Positions 35,657 through 45,700 of a stretch of DNA of 64,000 nucleotides are shown here, in pieces; position 1 is the stretch's first letter; every line of letters begins with the position of its first letter. The notes under the pieces are model-generated. The model did no database searches and had not been told where the DNA came from. It saw nothing but the letters and a program-made list of their open reading frames with translations. The stretch comes from Cytobacillus firmus (GTDB lineage Bacteria; Bacillota; Bacilli; Bacillales; Cytobacillaceae): NCBI RefSeq assembly GCF_023657595.1, contig NZ_CP098323.1, positions 2,690,001 through 2,754,000 on the forward strand, written 5' to 3'. The position numbers and the translations under genes are program-made.

Positions 35657-35815
35657 GGATTTAAGCATGGCAAAGACGATTATAAAACTAAACCCTTTAA
35701 TGATAGGGAGATTTTGGAAATAGTAAATGCTCTGTTAAGAAGATCTTCGGCTCATAAACAGATCGGGCTTTCTGTTCCTGGATTAATATGGGATGAAAGG
35801 GGGAAGATTCCTTGT
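35657..35815 (+). pseudogene. Response-regulator receiver fragment
   Basis: Translation GFKHGKDDYKTKPFNDREIL, then EIVNALLRRS and 'GLSVPGLIWDE', matches the end of an OmpR-type receiver ('GADDYITKPF...REL..RV.ALLRR') and the start of its linker. The phosphoacceptor region and the DNA-binding domain are missing, and a stop precedes it. A remnant that runs into the AbrB-type gene's ribosome site. Confidence 0.7.
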
Positions 35816-36132
35816 ATATTAAAAAATTATCCAAAAATGGCCAAATCTTACTGCCTGCAGCCCTTAAGAAAAATTTGGGTGTAACGGATGGGGAATTTGT
35901 ATATATATTTCACGAAGCTCGCCAGCTTGTGATAAGCAGACACCATGAAGATGATCATTTAAATAAGGTGATTTTTAGGAACGGGAGGTTCTCTATCCCT
36001 ATGGAACTGAGAAACATGCTAAAGATCTCCGCAGCCTCCCAATTAAGGTTAGAAGCTCATTCAGAAAAAGGCTCTATCTCAATTACAAATTTAGATAATA
36101 TGGAAGATCATGACCAATTTAGTTATCCTTAA
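35812..36132 (+). CDS. AbrB/SpoVT-like protein with two DNA-binding hairpins
   Basis: 106 aa. Residues 1-45 (YIKKLSKNGQILLPAALKKN) form a looped-hinge AbrB/MazE-type fold and residues 48-95 (VIFRNGRFSIPMELRNMLKI) a second copy. Most AbrB-type proteins have one and dimerise; here a single chain may supply both. TTG start with AAAGGGGGAA upstream. Target unknown; no antitoxin partner gene is adjacent. Confidence 0.75.
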   Translation: MYIKKLSKNGQILLPAALKKNLGVTDGEFVYIFHEARQLVISRHHEDDHLNKVIFRNGRFSIPMELRNMLKISAASQLRLEAHSEKGSISITNLDNMEDHDQFSYP

Positions 36133-36171
36133 ACACTATTAAACTATTTATGCCAATTTCAATTATTGTAT

Positions 36172-36195
36172 TAAGGGAGCCATCCAGCTCCCTTA
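36172..36195. terminator. Hairpin after the AbrB-like gene
   Basis: Perfect nine-base stem TAAGGGAGC/GCTCCCTTA with a six-base loop, 40 bases past the stop. There is no clear T-tract, so termination may be weak. Confidence 0.5.
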
Positions 36196-36340
36196 GTGAA
36201 ATATTAATAATAAAGTAAAACTTAACTTTTTAATGAGCTATTATAGTAGGAATTTTTACAATTATTTTTTGCATGGTATTGTCATCCGCCAAAAGTGAAA
36301 TTATTATCACAGTCCAACTCTTCAGGCCATACATTTAGTA

Positions 36341-37495
36341 TCATTTCCCCATCCTGCTTAACCTCTCAATCGTTCTTGCCAGTAATGCCGTTCGCTTCGG
36401 AAACGTTTTCAAATCGATATACTCATCTGTCTCACTATGGGAAAATTCTCCGAGCGGCCCCATGCCATCCACAGTTGGGACTCCTTCAGTGGATGTATAC
36501 GCTGCATCCGAACCTCCGCCGGTGCTGACTTCCCTTATAGACATTCCAAGTTCTTCCCCTGCAGCCTTTATTTCCTCAATCAATTTGTCCGTTCCCGCCA
36601 CTTTTTCCATTGGCGGTCTTCCAATTTTACCTGATAAGCTGGTTTCTGTTCCCTGCACTTCCTCCTCCTCTGCAATTTCTGTGATTTTTGCCGTAATCTC
36701 CTTTGCCTGTTCCATGTTCTTGACTCGAACATCCACTTGCGCTTCTGCATCTGGAGCGACGGTATTAGACGAGATGCCGCCGTCAATTAAGCCCACATTG
36801 ACCGATAAGCCTCTCTCGTAATCATTTAAATCATGAAGTTTCACTACTTTATGTGCCAGTTCATCAATGGCGCTTCGTCCTCTTTCGGGTTCAACCCCTG
36901 CATGGGCACTTTTTCCTTTAACATCAAAGATAAATCTGCCAATTCCCTTTCTTTCTGTGACTATGCCGTCATCTGGCCTTCCGGATTCAACGACAAGTGA
37001 GAATTTTTTACCTATCGACGCCTCTTTTATAATGGCTTTTGATTTTCGTGATCCGATTTCTTCATCACTATTAAAAATCAGGTGTACATTTTTATATGCG
37101 TCCGAGCCTGTTTCCTTAAGAAGTTTCAATGCGTACAACACGGATACATGGCTTGCCTTTTCATCACTCACTCCAGGTCCATAGGCTTTATCCCCGATCA
37201 TTTTGAATGGGCGCTTTTCCGCTTCTCCTTCTGGAAATACAGTATCCATATGGGCAATAATGATGATTTTAGGATCGCTATCCTTTTCGGCTTTTATCTC
37301 AAGATGGTTTCCATACTCTGATTCACGATGAACAAGAACATCCATTTCCAAATCCTCAAATTCCTTTCTCAAAACAGTGCCAACCTTGTCCACTCCTTCT
37401 TTATGATAAGAGCCGCTGTCTATATTAACGAGTTCCTCGAGCAAGTTCATCATTTCCGGCATTTTATCTTCTAAATAGGCTTCATATTGATTCAA
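36341..37495 (-). CDS. M20-family metallopeptidase (carboxypeptidase G2-like)
   Basis: 384-aa zinc peptidase. Metal and catalytic residues: His in 'IIAHMDTVFP', Asp in 'GPGVSDEKASH', the Glu pair in 'NSDEEIGSRKS', and the dimerisation domain after 'RFIFDVKGKSAHAGVEPERG'. The pattern is that of CPG2-like M20 enzymes that remove C-terminal Glu/Asp or act on acylated amino acids. The TTG at 37495 lies eight bases from AAAGGAG; a GTG three codons earlier sits next to that site. Follows ggt by 29 bases, so the two probably form a gamma-glutamyl peptide salvage operon (inference). Confidence 0.9.
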   Translation of the reverse strand: MNQYEAYLEDKMPEMMNLLEELVNIDSGSYHKEGVDKVGTVLRKEFEDLEMDVLVHRESEYGNHLEIKAEKDSDPKIIIIAHMDTVFPEGEAEKRPFKMIGDKAYGPGVSDEKASHVSVLYALKLLKETGSDAYKNVHLIFNSDEEIGSRKSKAIIKEASIGKKFSLVVESGRPDDGIVTERKGIGRFIFDVKGKSAHAGVEPERGRSAIDELAHKVVKLHDLNDYERGLSVNVGLIDGGISSNTVAPDAEAQVDVRVKNMEQAKEITAKITEIAEEEEVQGTETSLSGKIGRPPMEKVAGTDKLIEEIKAAGEELGMSIREVSTGGGSDAAYTSTEGVPTVDGMGPLGEFSHSETDEYIDLKTFPKRTALLARTIERLSRMGK

Positions 37496-37524
37496 TGAAA
37501 TCACTCCTTTGTAAATAATCAGGG

Positions 37525-39207
37525 TTACGCTTCGTTAATTCCAATGGCTGATCCTGGCCTGCTTGAATCAGCAGCTCCATGCAGCATGCCAGTTTTGGGA
37601 TCCATCAGGATTGCCTGGACATTCCCAATTGGCCTGTCTGTATCATCAAACTGAAATCCCATTTTGCGGAGCTTGTCAATTTCACCTTGGCCAATGCCTT
37701 GTTCGGTCCAGACATCAGGTCCTACACTGTTATAAATCCTTGGTTCTTCGATTGCATCTTTTACATCCATTTCAAAGTCGAGTATATGGCTGATAACCTG
37801 CGAAACTGAAGAAACAATGGTTGGGCCGCCAGGAGAGCCCAGCGTTAAAACAGGCACCCCATCTTTGAATACTATTCCAGGTACTTTTGCGCTGACCGGC
37901 TGTTTATTTGGTGCCACGCTATTAATATGATCCGGTTCAGGTGTAAAATCGGTCAAATCATTGTTAAGCAAAAATCCGTAACCTGGTACCATGATGCCTG
38001 AACCCATAATATGCTCATTCGAAGACGTGCAGGCTGCAATGTTTCCCCATTTGTCCGCAACGGTAAAATGCGTAGTATCTTTTCCTGTTTGATATACTTT
38101 TACTTCGCCCCTGGGACGATCGCTGCCCTGGAACTTCCAGGGGTTGCCGCAGTCAATTTCCGGATTTCTCGATTTCCAGTCAATCATTCCCCGCCGTTCT
38201 TCTAAATACTCTTTCTGAAGCAGACCTTCAACCGGAATTTCAGAAAAATGAGGATCTCCCATATAAGCCAGCTTATCAGTGAATGCTAATCTCATTGCCT
38301 CTGAGAATAAATAATACTTTTCCCAGGAAGATACTCCATACTTGTTAAGCTCAAACCCTTCCAAAATCCCTAAAATCTGCAGCAGTGAAATTCCCCCGCC
38401 ATTAGGTGGTCCTGGAACGGCAATTTCATAGTCTCTGTAGGTTCCCATCACCGGTTCTTCTATCGGAGCCCGATAGTTCTGGAGATCCTCATTCGTCATA
38501 ATACCGCCCTGCTCTTTAAGAGTCTTGATGATGGCATCTGCAATTTCACCTTCATAAATCGCTTGTATCCCATTCTTTTGCAGTATTCTAAGAGTCTTTG
38601 CCAGGTCTTTGTTTTGTACCCAGTCTCCCTGCACTAACGGAACACCTCCCGGCATAAAAAACCGCTTTGCTTCTTTCCCCATCCTGATATGAAGAATTTC
38701 GATGACTTCGTCCCATTGCCAGTTAACCCTAAAGCCTTCTTCAGCCAATTTAACGGCAGGCTCAATCAGGTCCTCCATCGGCTTTGTCCCAAACCTTTTA
38801 TGCCCCTCATCCATAGCCTTCATGATACCGGGAATGCCTGCTGACTTGGCATCAATGGTCTGCTGAAAGTAAGGAGTAATCTCTCCCTGTTTATTTAAGA
38901 ACTGATCTTTATCTGCCCCTGAAGGTGTTTGTGAATGGCCATTAATCACCTTGGTCTTTTTTGTTTTCTGATCATAATACACGACATATCCGCTTGCTCC
39001 TATGCCAGTGTTAAACACTTCAACTACACTAAGAGCAAATTGAATGGCAACAAGGGCATCCATGGCGTTGCCGCCATTCCGTAAGATTGCGGCACCGGCT
39101 TCAGTTGCTTCATGGACTGCAGAAGCAGCCATTCCATGAGTGCCAGTCGCCTTCTGCCTCTTGTCCTCAGTGTCATTTTCCATGTGTCTGGTATCTACCT
39201 TATCCAT
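37525..39207 (-). CDS. ggt: Gamma-glutamyltransferase
   Basis: 560-aa N-terminal nucleophile hydrolase that hydrolyses or transfers gamma-glutamyl groups of glutathione, polyglutamate fragments and other peptides. The proenzyme self-cleaves before the Thr in 'GKDTTHFTVADKWGNI'; 'LNNDLTDFTPEP' and 'GSPGGPTIVSSVSQVI' line the active site. No signal peptide is visible (MDKVDTRHMENDTEDKRQ), so unlike most family members it may be cytoplasmic. AGGAGGG lies five bases before the ATG. Confidence 0.93.
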   Translation of the reverse strand: MDKVDTRHMENDTEDKRQKATGTHGMAASAVHEATEAGAAILRNGGNAMDALVAIQFALSVVEVFNTGIGASGYVVYYDQKTKKTKVINGHSQTPSGADKDQFLNKQGEITPYFQQTIDAKSAGIPGIMKAMDEGHKRFGTKPMEDLIEPAVKLAEEGFRVNWQWDEVIEILHIRMGKEAKRFFMPGGVPLVQGDWVQNKDLAKTLRILQKNGIQAIYEGEIADAIIKTLKEQGGIMTNEDLQNYRAPIEEPVMGTYRDYEIAVPGPPNGGGISLLQILGILEGFELNKYGVSSWEKYYLFSEAMRLAFTDKLAYMGDPHFSEIPVEGLLQKEYLEERRGMIDWKSRNPEIDCGNPWKFQGSDRPRGEVKVYQTGKDTTHFTVADKWGNIAACTSSNEHIMGSGIMVPGYGFLLNNDLTDFTPEPDHINSVAPNKQPVSAKVPGIVFKDGVPVLTLGSPGGPTIVSSVSQVISHILDFEMDVKDAIEEPRIYNSVGPDVWTEQGIGQGEIDKLRKMGFQFDDTDRPIGNVQAILMDPKTGMLHGAADSSRPGSAIGINEA

Positions 39208-39313
39208 TGAATCCCTCCTATAGGTTCCCCTATAATTACTAGATTCTATATTTAGTATTAAGAGCTTTTAATTTCTTGTACCCGGCTGAAAATAGCTGAA
39301 ACATACAAAAAAA

Positions 39314-39360
39314 GGCACCGGACCTTGAGTCATTTTTTGATGACTAAAGATCCGGGTACC
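39314..39360 (-). terminator. Terminator of the polysaccharide/c-di-GMP operon
   Basis: Long imperfect hairpin: GGCACCGGACCTTGAGTCAT paired with ATGACTAAAGATCCGGGTACC-type right arm. On the minus strand it is followed by TTTTTTTGT. It lies about 120 bases after the hybrid kinase stop. Confidence 0.75.
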
Positions 39361-39481
39361 TGTTAATAATAAATCTTTTACAGAAATTAGAATTTAAAAG
39401 CTGGAGCAGCTGCTCCCAGTTTTAAATACGAATTTGACGGAAGGTTTTCCATGGAAAATTTTTTTAATAAGGAGCCTATAT

Positions 39482-42355
39482 TCAATCACCGGGTGAATTC
39501 TCAGGAATCAATATCTGACCGGCTTTTCCAACCTTAAGCAGTGTCTGCATAATGGCCATCGACAAGCTTCCCGCCTGGTAAGGCTTTATCAGGTATTCAT
39601 GAGCTCCCAGTGACAGGCCTTTCTCTTTTTCATCCAGTGCAGTTGAAATAATGATCGGAATGTGACTTAACACTTCATTTCGTTTTAATATCTTCATGAT
39701 ACTCCATCCATCAAGCCCCTCATCAAGCATGATATCCAAAACAATCGCATCAGGCAGGTGATTTTCCAAATACTCCAGGACAGCCCTTCCATTATTGAAA
39801 TGCTTCGCATGCAAATTGTTTTCCGTAAGCTCCTGAATAAACAGTTCTGCCAGGCTTTGATCGTCTTCAATAACCAGCACTTCATAGCGTGTGCCGCTTT
39901 GATGGATATTCTCATCCAATCCATGGGAAGGCTTATAGACAGCTGGAATGGACACTATGAAGGTGCTTCCTTTCCCGTATTTTGTATTGACACTTATATT
40001 TCCATCATGAGCCTTTACTATTTCCTGTACATTGGACAGCCCAAGCCCCGTTCCGCCAATTCGGCGACGATCTGAATTGTCCACTCTGTAAAATTTGTTA
40101 AAGATATCCGCAGCTGCATTTTCCGGGATTCCCAATCCATGATCTTCCACTTCTATATGAAGCAGGCTGTTTTCTTCAAATAACCTTATATTGACGGGAC
40201 CTCCGGATGGAGAATACTTGATGGCATTGCTTATCAAATTGGAAAATACCTGTTCGATTTTGCAGGAATCACCAAGAATGACATCATTTCCACTAAATGG
40301 TTCTAATGAAATAGTGTGAACATCCGTCTGCACCTGCTGATTATCCATTACTTTCTCAATAATAGGAATAAGCTCAATATATTTTTTTTCATATGTTTGT
40401 TTACCGGATTCCATCCGCTGGACATCAAGAAAATCGTTGATTAGAGACGTAAGCCTCTTCGCCTCATTTAATATTGTCATCAAATATTTCTTCTGCTTTT
40501 CCGCCTTGAGTTCCCTGTTAAGCATCAGCTCCGAGAAACCTAAAATGCTGGCAAGCGGTGTTCTCAATTCATGGCTGACGGTGCTGACAAACTCCGATTT
40601 CATTTCATCCACTTTAAATTCTTTTGTAATATCCCTGTGGACCAATACAGTTCCAACACACTCATTATTCTGATAAAGATCTTCACAGTACATCTGGCAG
40701 ACATGCCCTCTATCCTTCGTTTTGTATACAAACGTTTCCCCGCTGGATGTTTTACCATTAAAGGCCCGCCAGATGAATTCGGTAAAACCATCTTCATCCT
40801 CTACCTGCTGTTTTAGAAGTACGCTCCATTTATCCCAAGTCAGTCCAACAATCCCTTCAAACCCTCCCTCACAGTGGAACATTTCGCAAAGCTGTTTGTT
40901 GACCTGCAGGATGCAGCCGTCCCTGTCAACATACTGAAGACCTTCCTTTACAGTGTTGAGAATATCCTGGTTCAATTTTCTATTAGCTTCAGAGTTTTCA
41001 TAAGAACTGATTTTATCGAGCGACAGCCCAATCTGTTTTGATAGTGCCGAATATTCATCCATATGCGACTGTGCAAAAGGAAACCCGTACCTGGTGAACA
41101 CCATGACAGCCGTAACCTCTTGATTTGAAGAAATAACCGGCAAATAAAGGTCATAGCCAAAAATGGTTCTTACATGGTAGCCCTTCTCTTCTTGAAGCAA
41201 TTGTCGCTTAACAGCAAAACCTTCTTTTGTTTGTTTCAGCCTCTCAATTAATCCGCTTCTAAAATGATTCTTGAACTGTTCTACTCCAGAAGATGAAATG
41301 CCAAATGAAGCAGATTCATCATTTTCAAGCATCACAATGATCCCGCAGTCCGCTTCAATGACATTGGACATATTCATTACAATACTTTCCAGTACTTCCT
41401 GTTTTTTTAGTGAATTGGAGATGCCATTAATCAATTCATTCCGGCGCTCAAGTTTTCTTTCATTTGATTGCATGGTTCCAAGAGCATTTTCCAATTCCAC
41501 CCTCTGGGCTTGAAGCTCATCCTGCTGGGCAAGCAGCTCCTCATTTTGCGCAAGCAAATCCTGCTCCTTTTCCTGCAGGATCACCACCATTTTTTGAAAG
41601 GCAACAGACAGGACTGCTAATTCATCCATACGATCCTGCCCTACATTCAGTTCCGCCTTTCCTCCCCTGGCAATTTCTTCAGCAGCATTGGCAAACTGAG
41701 TAAGCGGCTGTCCTACCTGCTTGAACATTATCCGGATCATCCGAAACAGAATGACCAGAATGACAACAAGAAAAAGAAAGAAACCTGTTTGTATATAGGA
41801 TTGTTTTTGGATTAAATCCTGAACCCTGCCGTTCAGCTCATCATTCAAATTTTGCAGATAAACCTGAATATCATCCTGAAAGGAATTAATCCTTGCAGTA
41901 GCACCGGAATCTGCCATTTTAATGATTTCGTCCATACGGCCTGCTTCAAAATATTCAATGGACACGGGAAGTCTTTCAATGAAATAATAATCCGCAAATT
42001 CATCCATTTCCTTCCCAAAGGCTTTGTCCTCATTGGTTGAAGCAAGGCCATTGTATTCACTGATAAGTTTTCTGATCTGTGGCCTTAAGGCAGCAGCCTG
42101 GTTTTTTAATTCAGGATTCCCAAAGGCGAAGTAGCCTCTGACATCAAAAAAGACGAGATTGAAGTTATGATCAATTTGCTGAACAATTTCTTCTTTTTTT
42201 ATAAGCTTTTCGCGTTCTTTGTAATATGAACTGTTTATTTGCTCTTGCAGCAAAATTAAAATACTGGTTCCCGCCAGAAAGAGAAGGACGAATACTCCCA
42301 TAAGCGCAACAATCTGCCTGGTCAGGCTCTTTTTTATAAAATGATTAAGCTTCAT
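39482..42355 (-). CDS. Hybrid sensor histidine kinase (HAMP-GAF-PAS-HK-REC)
   Basis: 957-aa membrane kinase: helix 1 (about 15-37), a four-helix-bundle sensor (38-190), helix 2 (190-212), HAMP and a Gln/Glu-rich coiled coil (215-310), GAF (310-460), PAS (465-575), HisKA with His 595 in 'VSTVSHELRTPLAS', ATPase boxes ('FSNLISNAIKYSP', 'VEDHGLGIPENAA', 'GGTGLGLSNV') and a C-terminal receiver with Asp 874 ('IVLDIMLDEGLDGW'). Its ATG overlaps the CheY stop by 11 bases. Last of six gap-free genes. Having a receiver but no Hpt, it needs the Hpt found in the first gene to complete a phosphorelay. Confidence 0.95.
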   Translation of the reverse strand: MKLNHFIKKSLTRQIVALMGVFVLLFLAGTSILILLQEQINSSYYKEREKLIKKEEIVQQIDHNFNLVFFDVRGYFAFGNPELKNQAAALRPQIRKLISEYNGLASTNEDKAFGKEMDEFADYYFIERLPVSIEYFEAGRMDEIIKMADSGATARINSFQDDIQVYLQNLNDELNGRVQDLIQKQSYIQTGFFLFLVVILVILFRMIRIMFKQVGQPLTQFANAAEEIARGGKAELNVGQDRMDELAVLSVAFQKMVVILQEKEQDLLAQNEELLAQQDELQAQRVELENALGTMQSNERKLERRNELINGISNSLKKQEVLESIVMNMSNVIEADCGIIVMLENDESASFGISSSGVEQFKNHFRSGLIERLKQTKEGFAVKRQLLQEEKGYHVRTIFGYDLYLPVISSNQEVTAVMVFTRYGFPFAQSHMDEYSALSKQIGLSLDKISSYENSEANRKLNQDILNTVKEGLQYVDRDGCILQVNKQLCEMFHCEGGFEGIVGLTWDKWSVLLKQQVEDEDGFTEFIWRAFNGKTSSGETFVYKTKDRGHVCQMYCEDLYQNNECVGTVLVHRDITKEFKVDEMKSEFVSTVSHELRTPLASILGFSELMLNRELKAEKQKKYLMTILNEAKRLTSLINDFLDVQRMESGKQTYEKKYIELIPIIEKVMDNQQVQTDVHTISLEPFSGNDVILGDSCKIEQVFSNLISNAIKYSPSGGPVNIRLFEENSLLHIEVEDHGLGIPENAAADIFNKFYRVDNSDRRRIGGTGLGLSNVQEIVKAHDGNISVNTKYGKGSTFIVSIPAVYKPSHGLDENIHQSGTRYEVLVIEDDQSLAELFIQELTENNLHAKHFNNGRAVLEYLENHLPDAIVLDIMLDEGLDGWSIMKILKRNEVLSHIPIIISTALDEKEKGLSLGAHEYLIKPYQAGSLSMAIMQTLLKVGKAGQILIPENSPGD

Positions 42356-42716
42356 CTGCTATTTTTCCAACCTTCTCAAATAATTGAAGAGGGCTGAATG
42401 GTTTAACCATGAAATAATCGGCCCCTGCCTTTAAAACCTCTTCCTGTTCATGTTGCTGGCTTTTGGCAGATAACATTAATATTTTCACTTCTTTGTTAAG
42501 AGCCTGCTCACCCCGGATTTTCCTGATGACATCAAGACCGGTAAGTCCAGGCATCATATAATCCAGAATGACCAAATCAAACTGCTTTTTTTCAAGCAGC
42601 TTCAGGGCTTCTTCTCCATCTTCAGCTTCATCGACTTCAAAGTCCCCATCTTCCAGCGTGTCAGCAATAAGCATGCGCAGAATTTCTTCATCCTCAGCAA
42701 TCAATATCTTTTTCAT
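42345..42716 (-). CDS. Stand-alone CheY-like response regulator
   Basis: 123-aa single receiver: acidic pocket 'IAEDEE', phospho-Asp in 'LVILDYMMPGLTG' (about 53), Thr/Ser and Lys in 'LMLSAKS' and 'FMVKPFSP'. No output domain. It starts directly after the stop of the glycosidase-like gene (TAAATG) and overlaps the kinase. Either a phosphate shuttle or sink, or a regulator of the synthase by protein contact. Confidence 0.93.
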   Translation of the reverse strand: MKKILIAEDEEILRMLIADTLEDGDFEVDEAEDGEEALKLLEKKQFDLVILDYMMPGLTGLDVIRKIRGEQALNKEVKILMLSAKSQQHEQEEVLKAGADYFMVKPFSPLQLFEKVGKIADEA

Positions 42717-45700
42717 TTACTTCTCTCCCAACTCTGCGGAGTCAAATAATTTTTTCATAATATGATAGGACTTTTTAAGCCTTTCATGGTAATCTGGCTC
42801 CTCCCACTGTTCCCAGGAATAATAGGCAGAATCTTTTCCATGGAGCACTCCATCTTGCATCTTTGGAAAAGAATCCAAGATACCTGCTCTGTCCTCCGAC
42901 ACGGCACTAATTCTTAACCCCTCAATTGTCTGGCTGCCTGCGAGCCCTTCTCTCCATAGATCCCCAGCTATCTCTTTCTGGCTTGGATCCTTTATATTAA
43001 GCAATGCCCACGGAAGTCTGATCTCCATTACTTTTTTACTCCTGCTAATACTTATATCGGTTAATGAATTGAAGTTTTCATGAGCAGGATTTGCATTCCC
43101 AAACTGTAAATTGCCTGTCTCATAGGATTTGAACGGTTTCGTTTCCCCAGTGGATGGAATAGTTAATTCCTTATTCAGTGCTAACCTGATAGGGTGGAAG
43201 ACTCCATTATCCTTTTTATTGGCATAGCTTTCATTCGGAATCATATTCAGCATATGGCTATAATGATAATAAAAAGTATCATAATAGCTATCTATTAAAA
43301 GTCTGGATTTATCCTGTCCGTCTATTTCTGCCATAAAGTCAACTCCGAAGTCCGTTTTGACCTTTCCTGTCAGAACCGGGATCGAAGTCTGTCCCTGCTC
43401 TGCAATGGTATCGATCAGTAAACGTGTGGTCTCATTCTCCAGGTCAATAGGATGGTTATAATCCAGCCGGATATATAAGTGTTCCTCATCAGAACGAACA
43501 TACATATCCTTCAAGTAAGAATTCTTGCGGTCAGAACTGTAGACAGGTTTCTCGTTCAGCTTTATCCAATCACCTGTAATGCCATCCACATATATTCCAG
43601 CTTCATTTTTACCTGGTTCAAAGCTCAGCAGGCCGAAATGCTGTTCATTTGTTTGCCTGTTGGACCAGTATGGACGCCTGTCAGGATTATCATAATCCAT
43701 CGTATTCCAGGTTCGCTTAAACCATTCATCCTGCCAGGAAAACACGAGACCGCCGGCATAACCTTCAGAAACAATGGACTCAAACAGCCGGCTGTTTATT
43801 TTTCCCTGCTCCTCCTCGGAGTGAAATCCCTGATTCATGTCCCCAACGTTCTCATGGGTCATCCCCCTGGACGAAGGGACTCCGAATTCCGCTACCATTA
43901 CTGGCATCTCGTGGACAGCGATTAAATCATGAAGATAGCCTGCATAATTATTCTTTTCCCCTTTTGAATCGATGTAATTGACATACTTCTCTTCATAGTT
44001 AAGGAAATCAGGGTAATATGGATAAACATGATAAGAGGCAAAAAGGCCAGCGTGAAACCTATCTGTCCTCTTTATATGATTAGGATTTACAGAAACCATA
44101 TCTTCCTTAACCGACGGCTCTGAAGGATGTTCCAGAAGATCGGTCGTTACCCAGTTGGTAAAACTCATTGAATGCTGCCATTCGTAGCTCGCGGTTTCAT
44201 AATTTACGGCATAGTCCATCATTTCAGCAAGCCAGATTTCAAACGGACTGGCATCAGCTGTCTGGAAATACTCACCGGAGAATTGCTGAAGTCCCTTATG
44301 TTTATCATTCGTGCCTTTGACCGCTTCAGGATCCCACTCAATACCAACCATAAAGCCAAGCACATATGGTGAGATATCAAATGTATATTCGCCTGAAGCA
44401 TGCCCCGGCCTCTCCTCAATGACGGCATTTCCATGAATAATATCAATCATTTTCTGCATTTCATTTTTAAAATCTTTAGTTACAGCATCTGAGAAAGCAT
44501 CCTGCTCCTTAACGAGTGTTTCTTCATTGACCCAGACACCATGGAACAGAAATAATGGCTTTTCAGCAATCTGATTATATTTATGAAATGCTTCATAAAA
44601 TGCCGGCGGATGCAAAGTATAGATCCTGATGGCATTGGCATTCATATCGCCTATTGCTTTAAACCAGCGGAAATACTCAGCTTCAGTAATTCCTGTTTCT
44701 CCCGGGAAATGGCCAGGGTTGGCTATTCCCATATTGACCCCTTTTATTAGCAGATCCTCCCAGGTGCCATTTTTCAGTATTTGAATATAATCTTCACTTG
44801 TTTGGCTATTGAATTGTATACCATTGGTCTCATCTATTTCCGTGGTGAATTTGCTATTCGCCAGCTGCGGCTTTACCTGCAGCACCTTTTTCATCATTGG
44901 GACGTACGCTTCCCAGTAAAAAGAATCATTGGCACTAAAATGTTCTTTCCACTTGGCAAGTCCTCTCGTCTGATAAATAGTTGGAACTTCTGCTTCATCT
45001 GCATAATCGCCTGCAAAATAATAGGAAGAATAGGCAGCGTTGCTGTGCTGAATAACAGCTGGGAAGGTTTCAGGGATTCCGGCATTCTGCAGCTTGCTTT
45101 TTCCTGTCTTAGTAAGAGGCAATGAATACTCAGCCAGTACTTCATCCGCATTTCTGGCCTCGATCACATCAAACCAATACCGATAGGGCGCTCCCACCTT
45201 CATTCCGAAGAAATCCTCGCCCTTATCAGTAAGGCGGAACTCAACCCCTTTACCTTCCATTTCACTCTCTTCGACAACCACAACGTAATCATTCGAGTTC
45301 ACAAATACGAGACCGGGACCCTTAAGACCCCAATTTCCGTCTCTATAGTGTTCCTTTACCCAGATAGGAACCTCATTGCCAGATAGGTCAGAGAAATACC
45401 TCCCAATCCACCCGCTCCAGCTGATATTCAATAAATTGGTCAATCGGTGCCGGGCCTCATCTGATGAAGGACTTGCAAACGTATTGAATTCGGCAATGAG
45501 TGTTTTCCCTTTGGAGGAAACTAACGTTTCCTCCAGCTCGATAACTTCCTCCTCTTGCAGCCCGCCATATAGATTAGAAGACCGTTCTCCCAATGGATTG
45601 CTTCCATAGAATTCTTCCTCATAAACCCCATACGAATCTGCGAGGTAAAGAACCTGATATTTTTCAAGATTGTACGGTAATGGCTTAATAGTATATTCAT

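Noticed and set aside
42717..42780. Large antisense frames across the 1082-aa gene and other long genes
   Set aside because: They mirror the real genes, lack ribosome sites and show no domain, so they are shadows.
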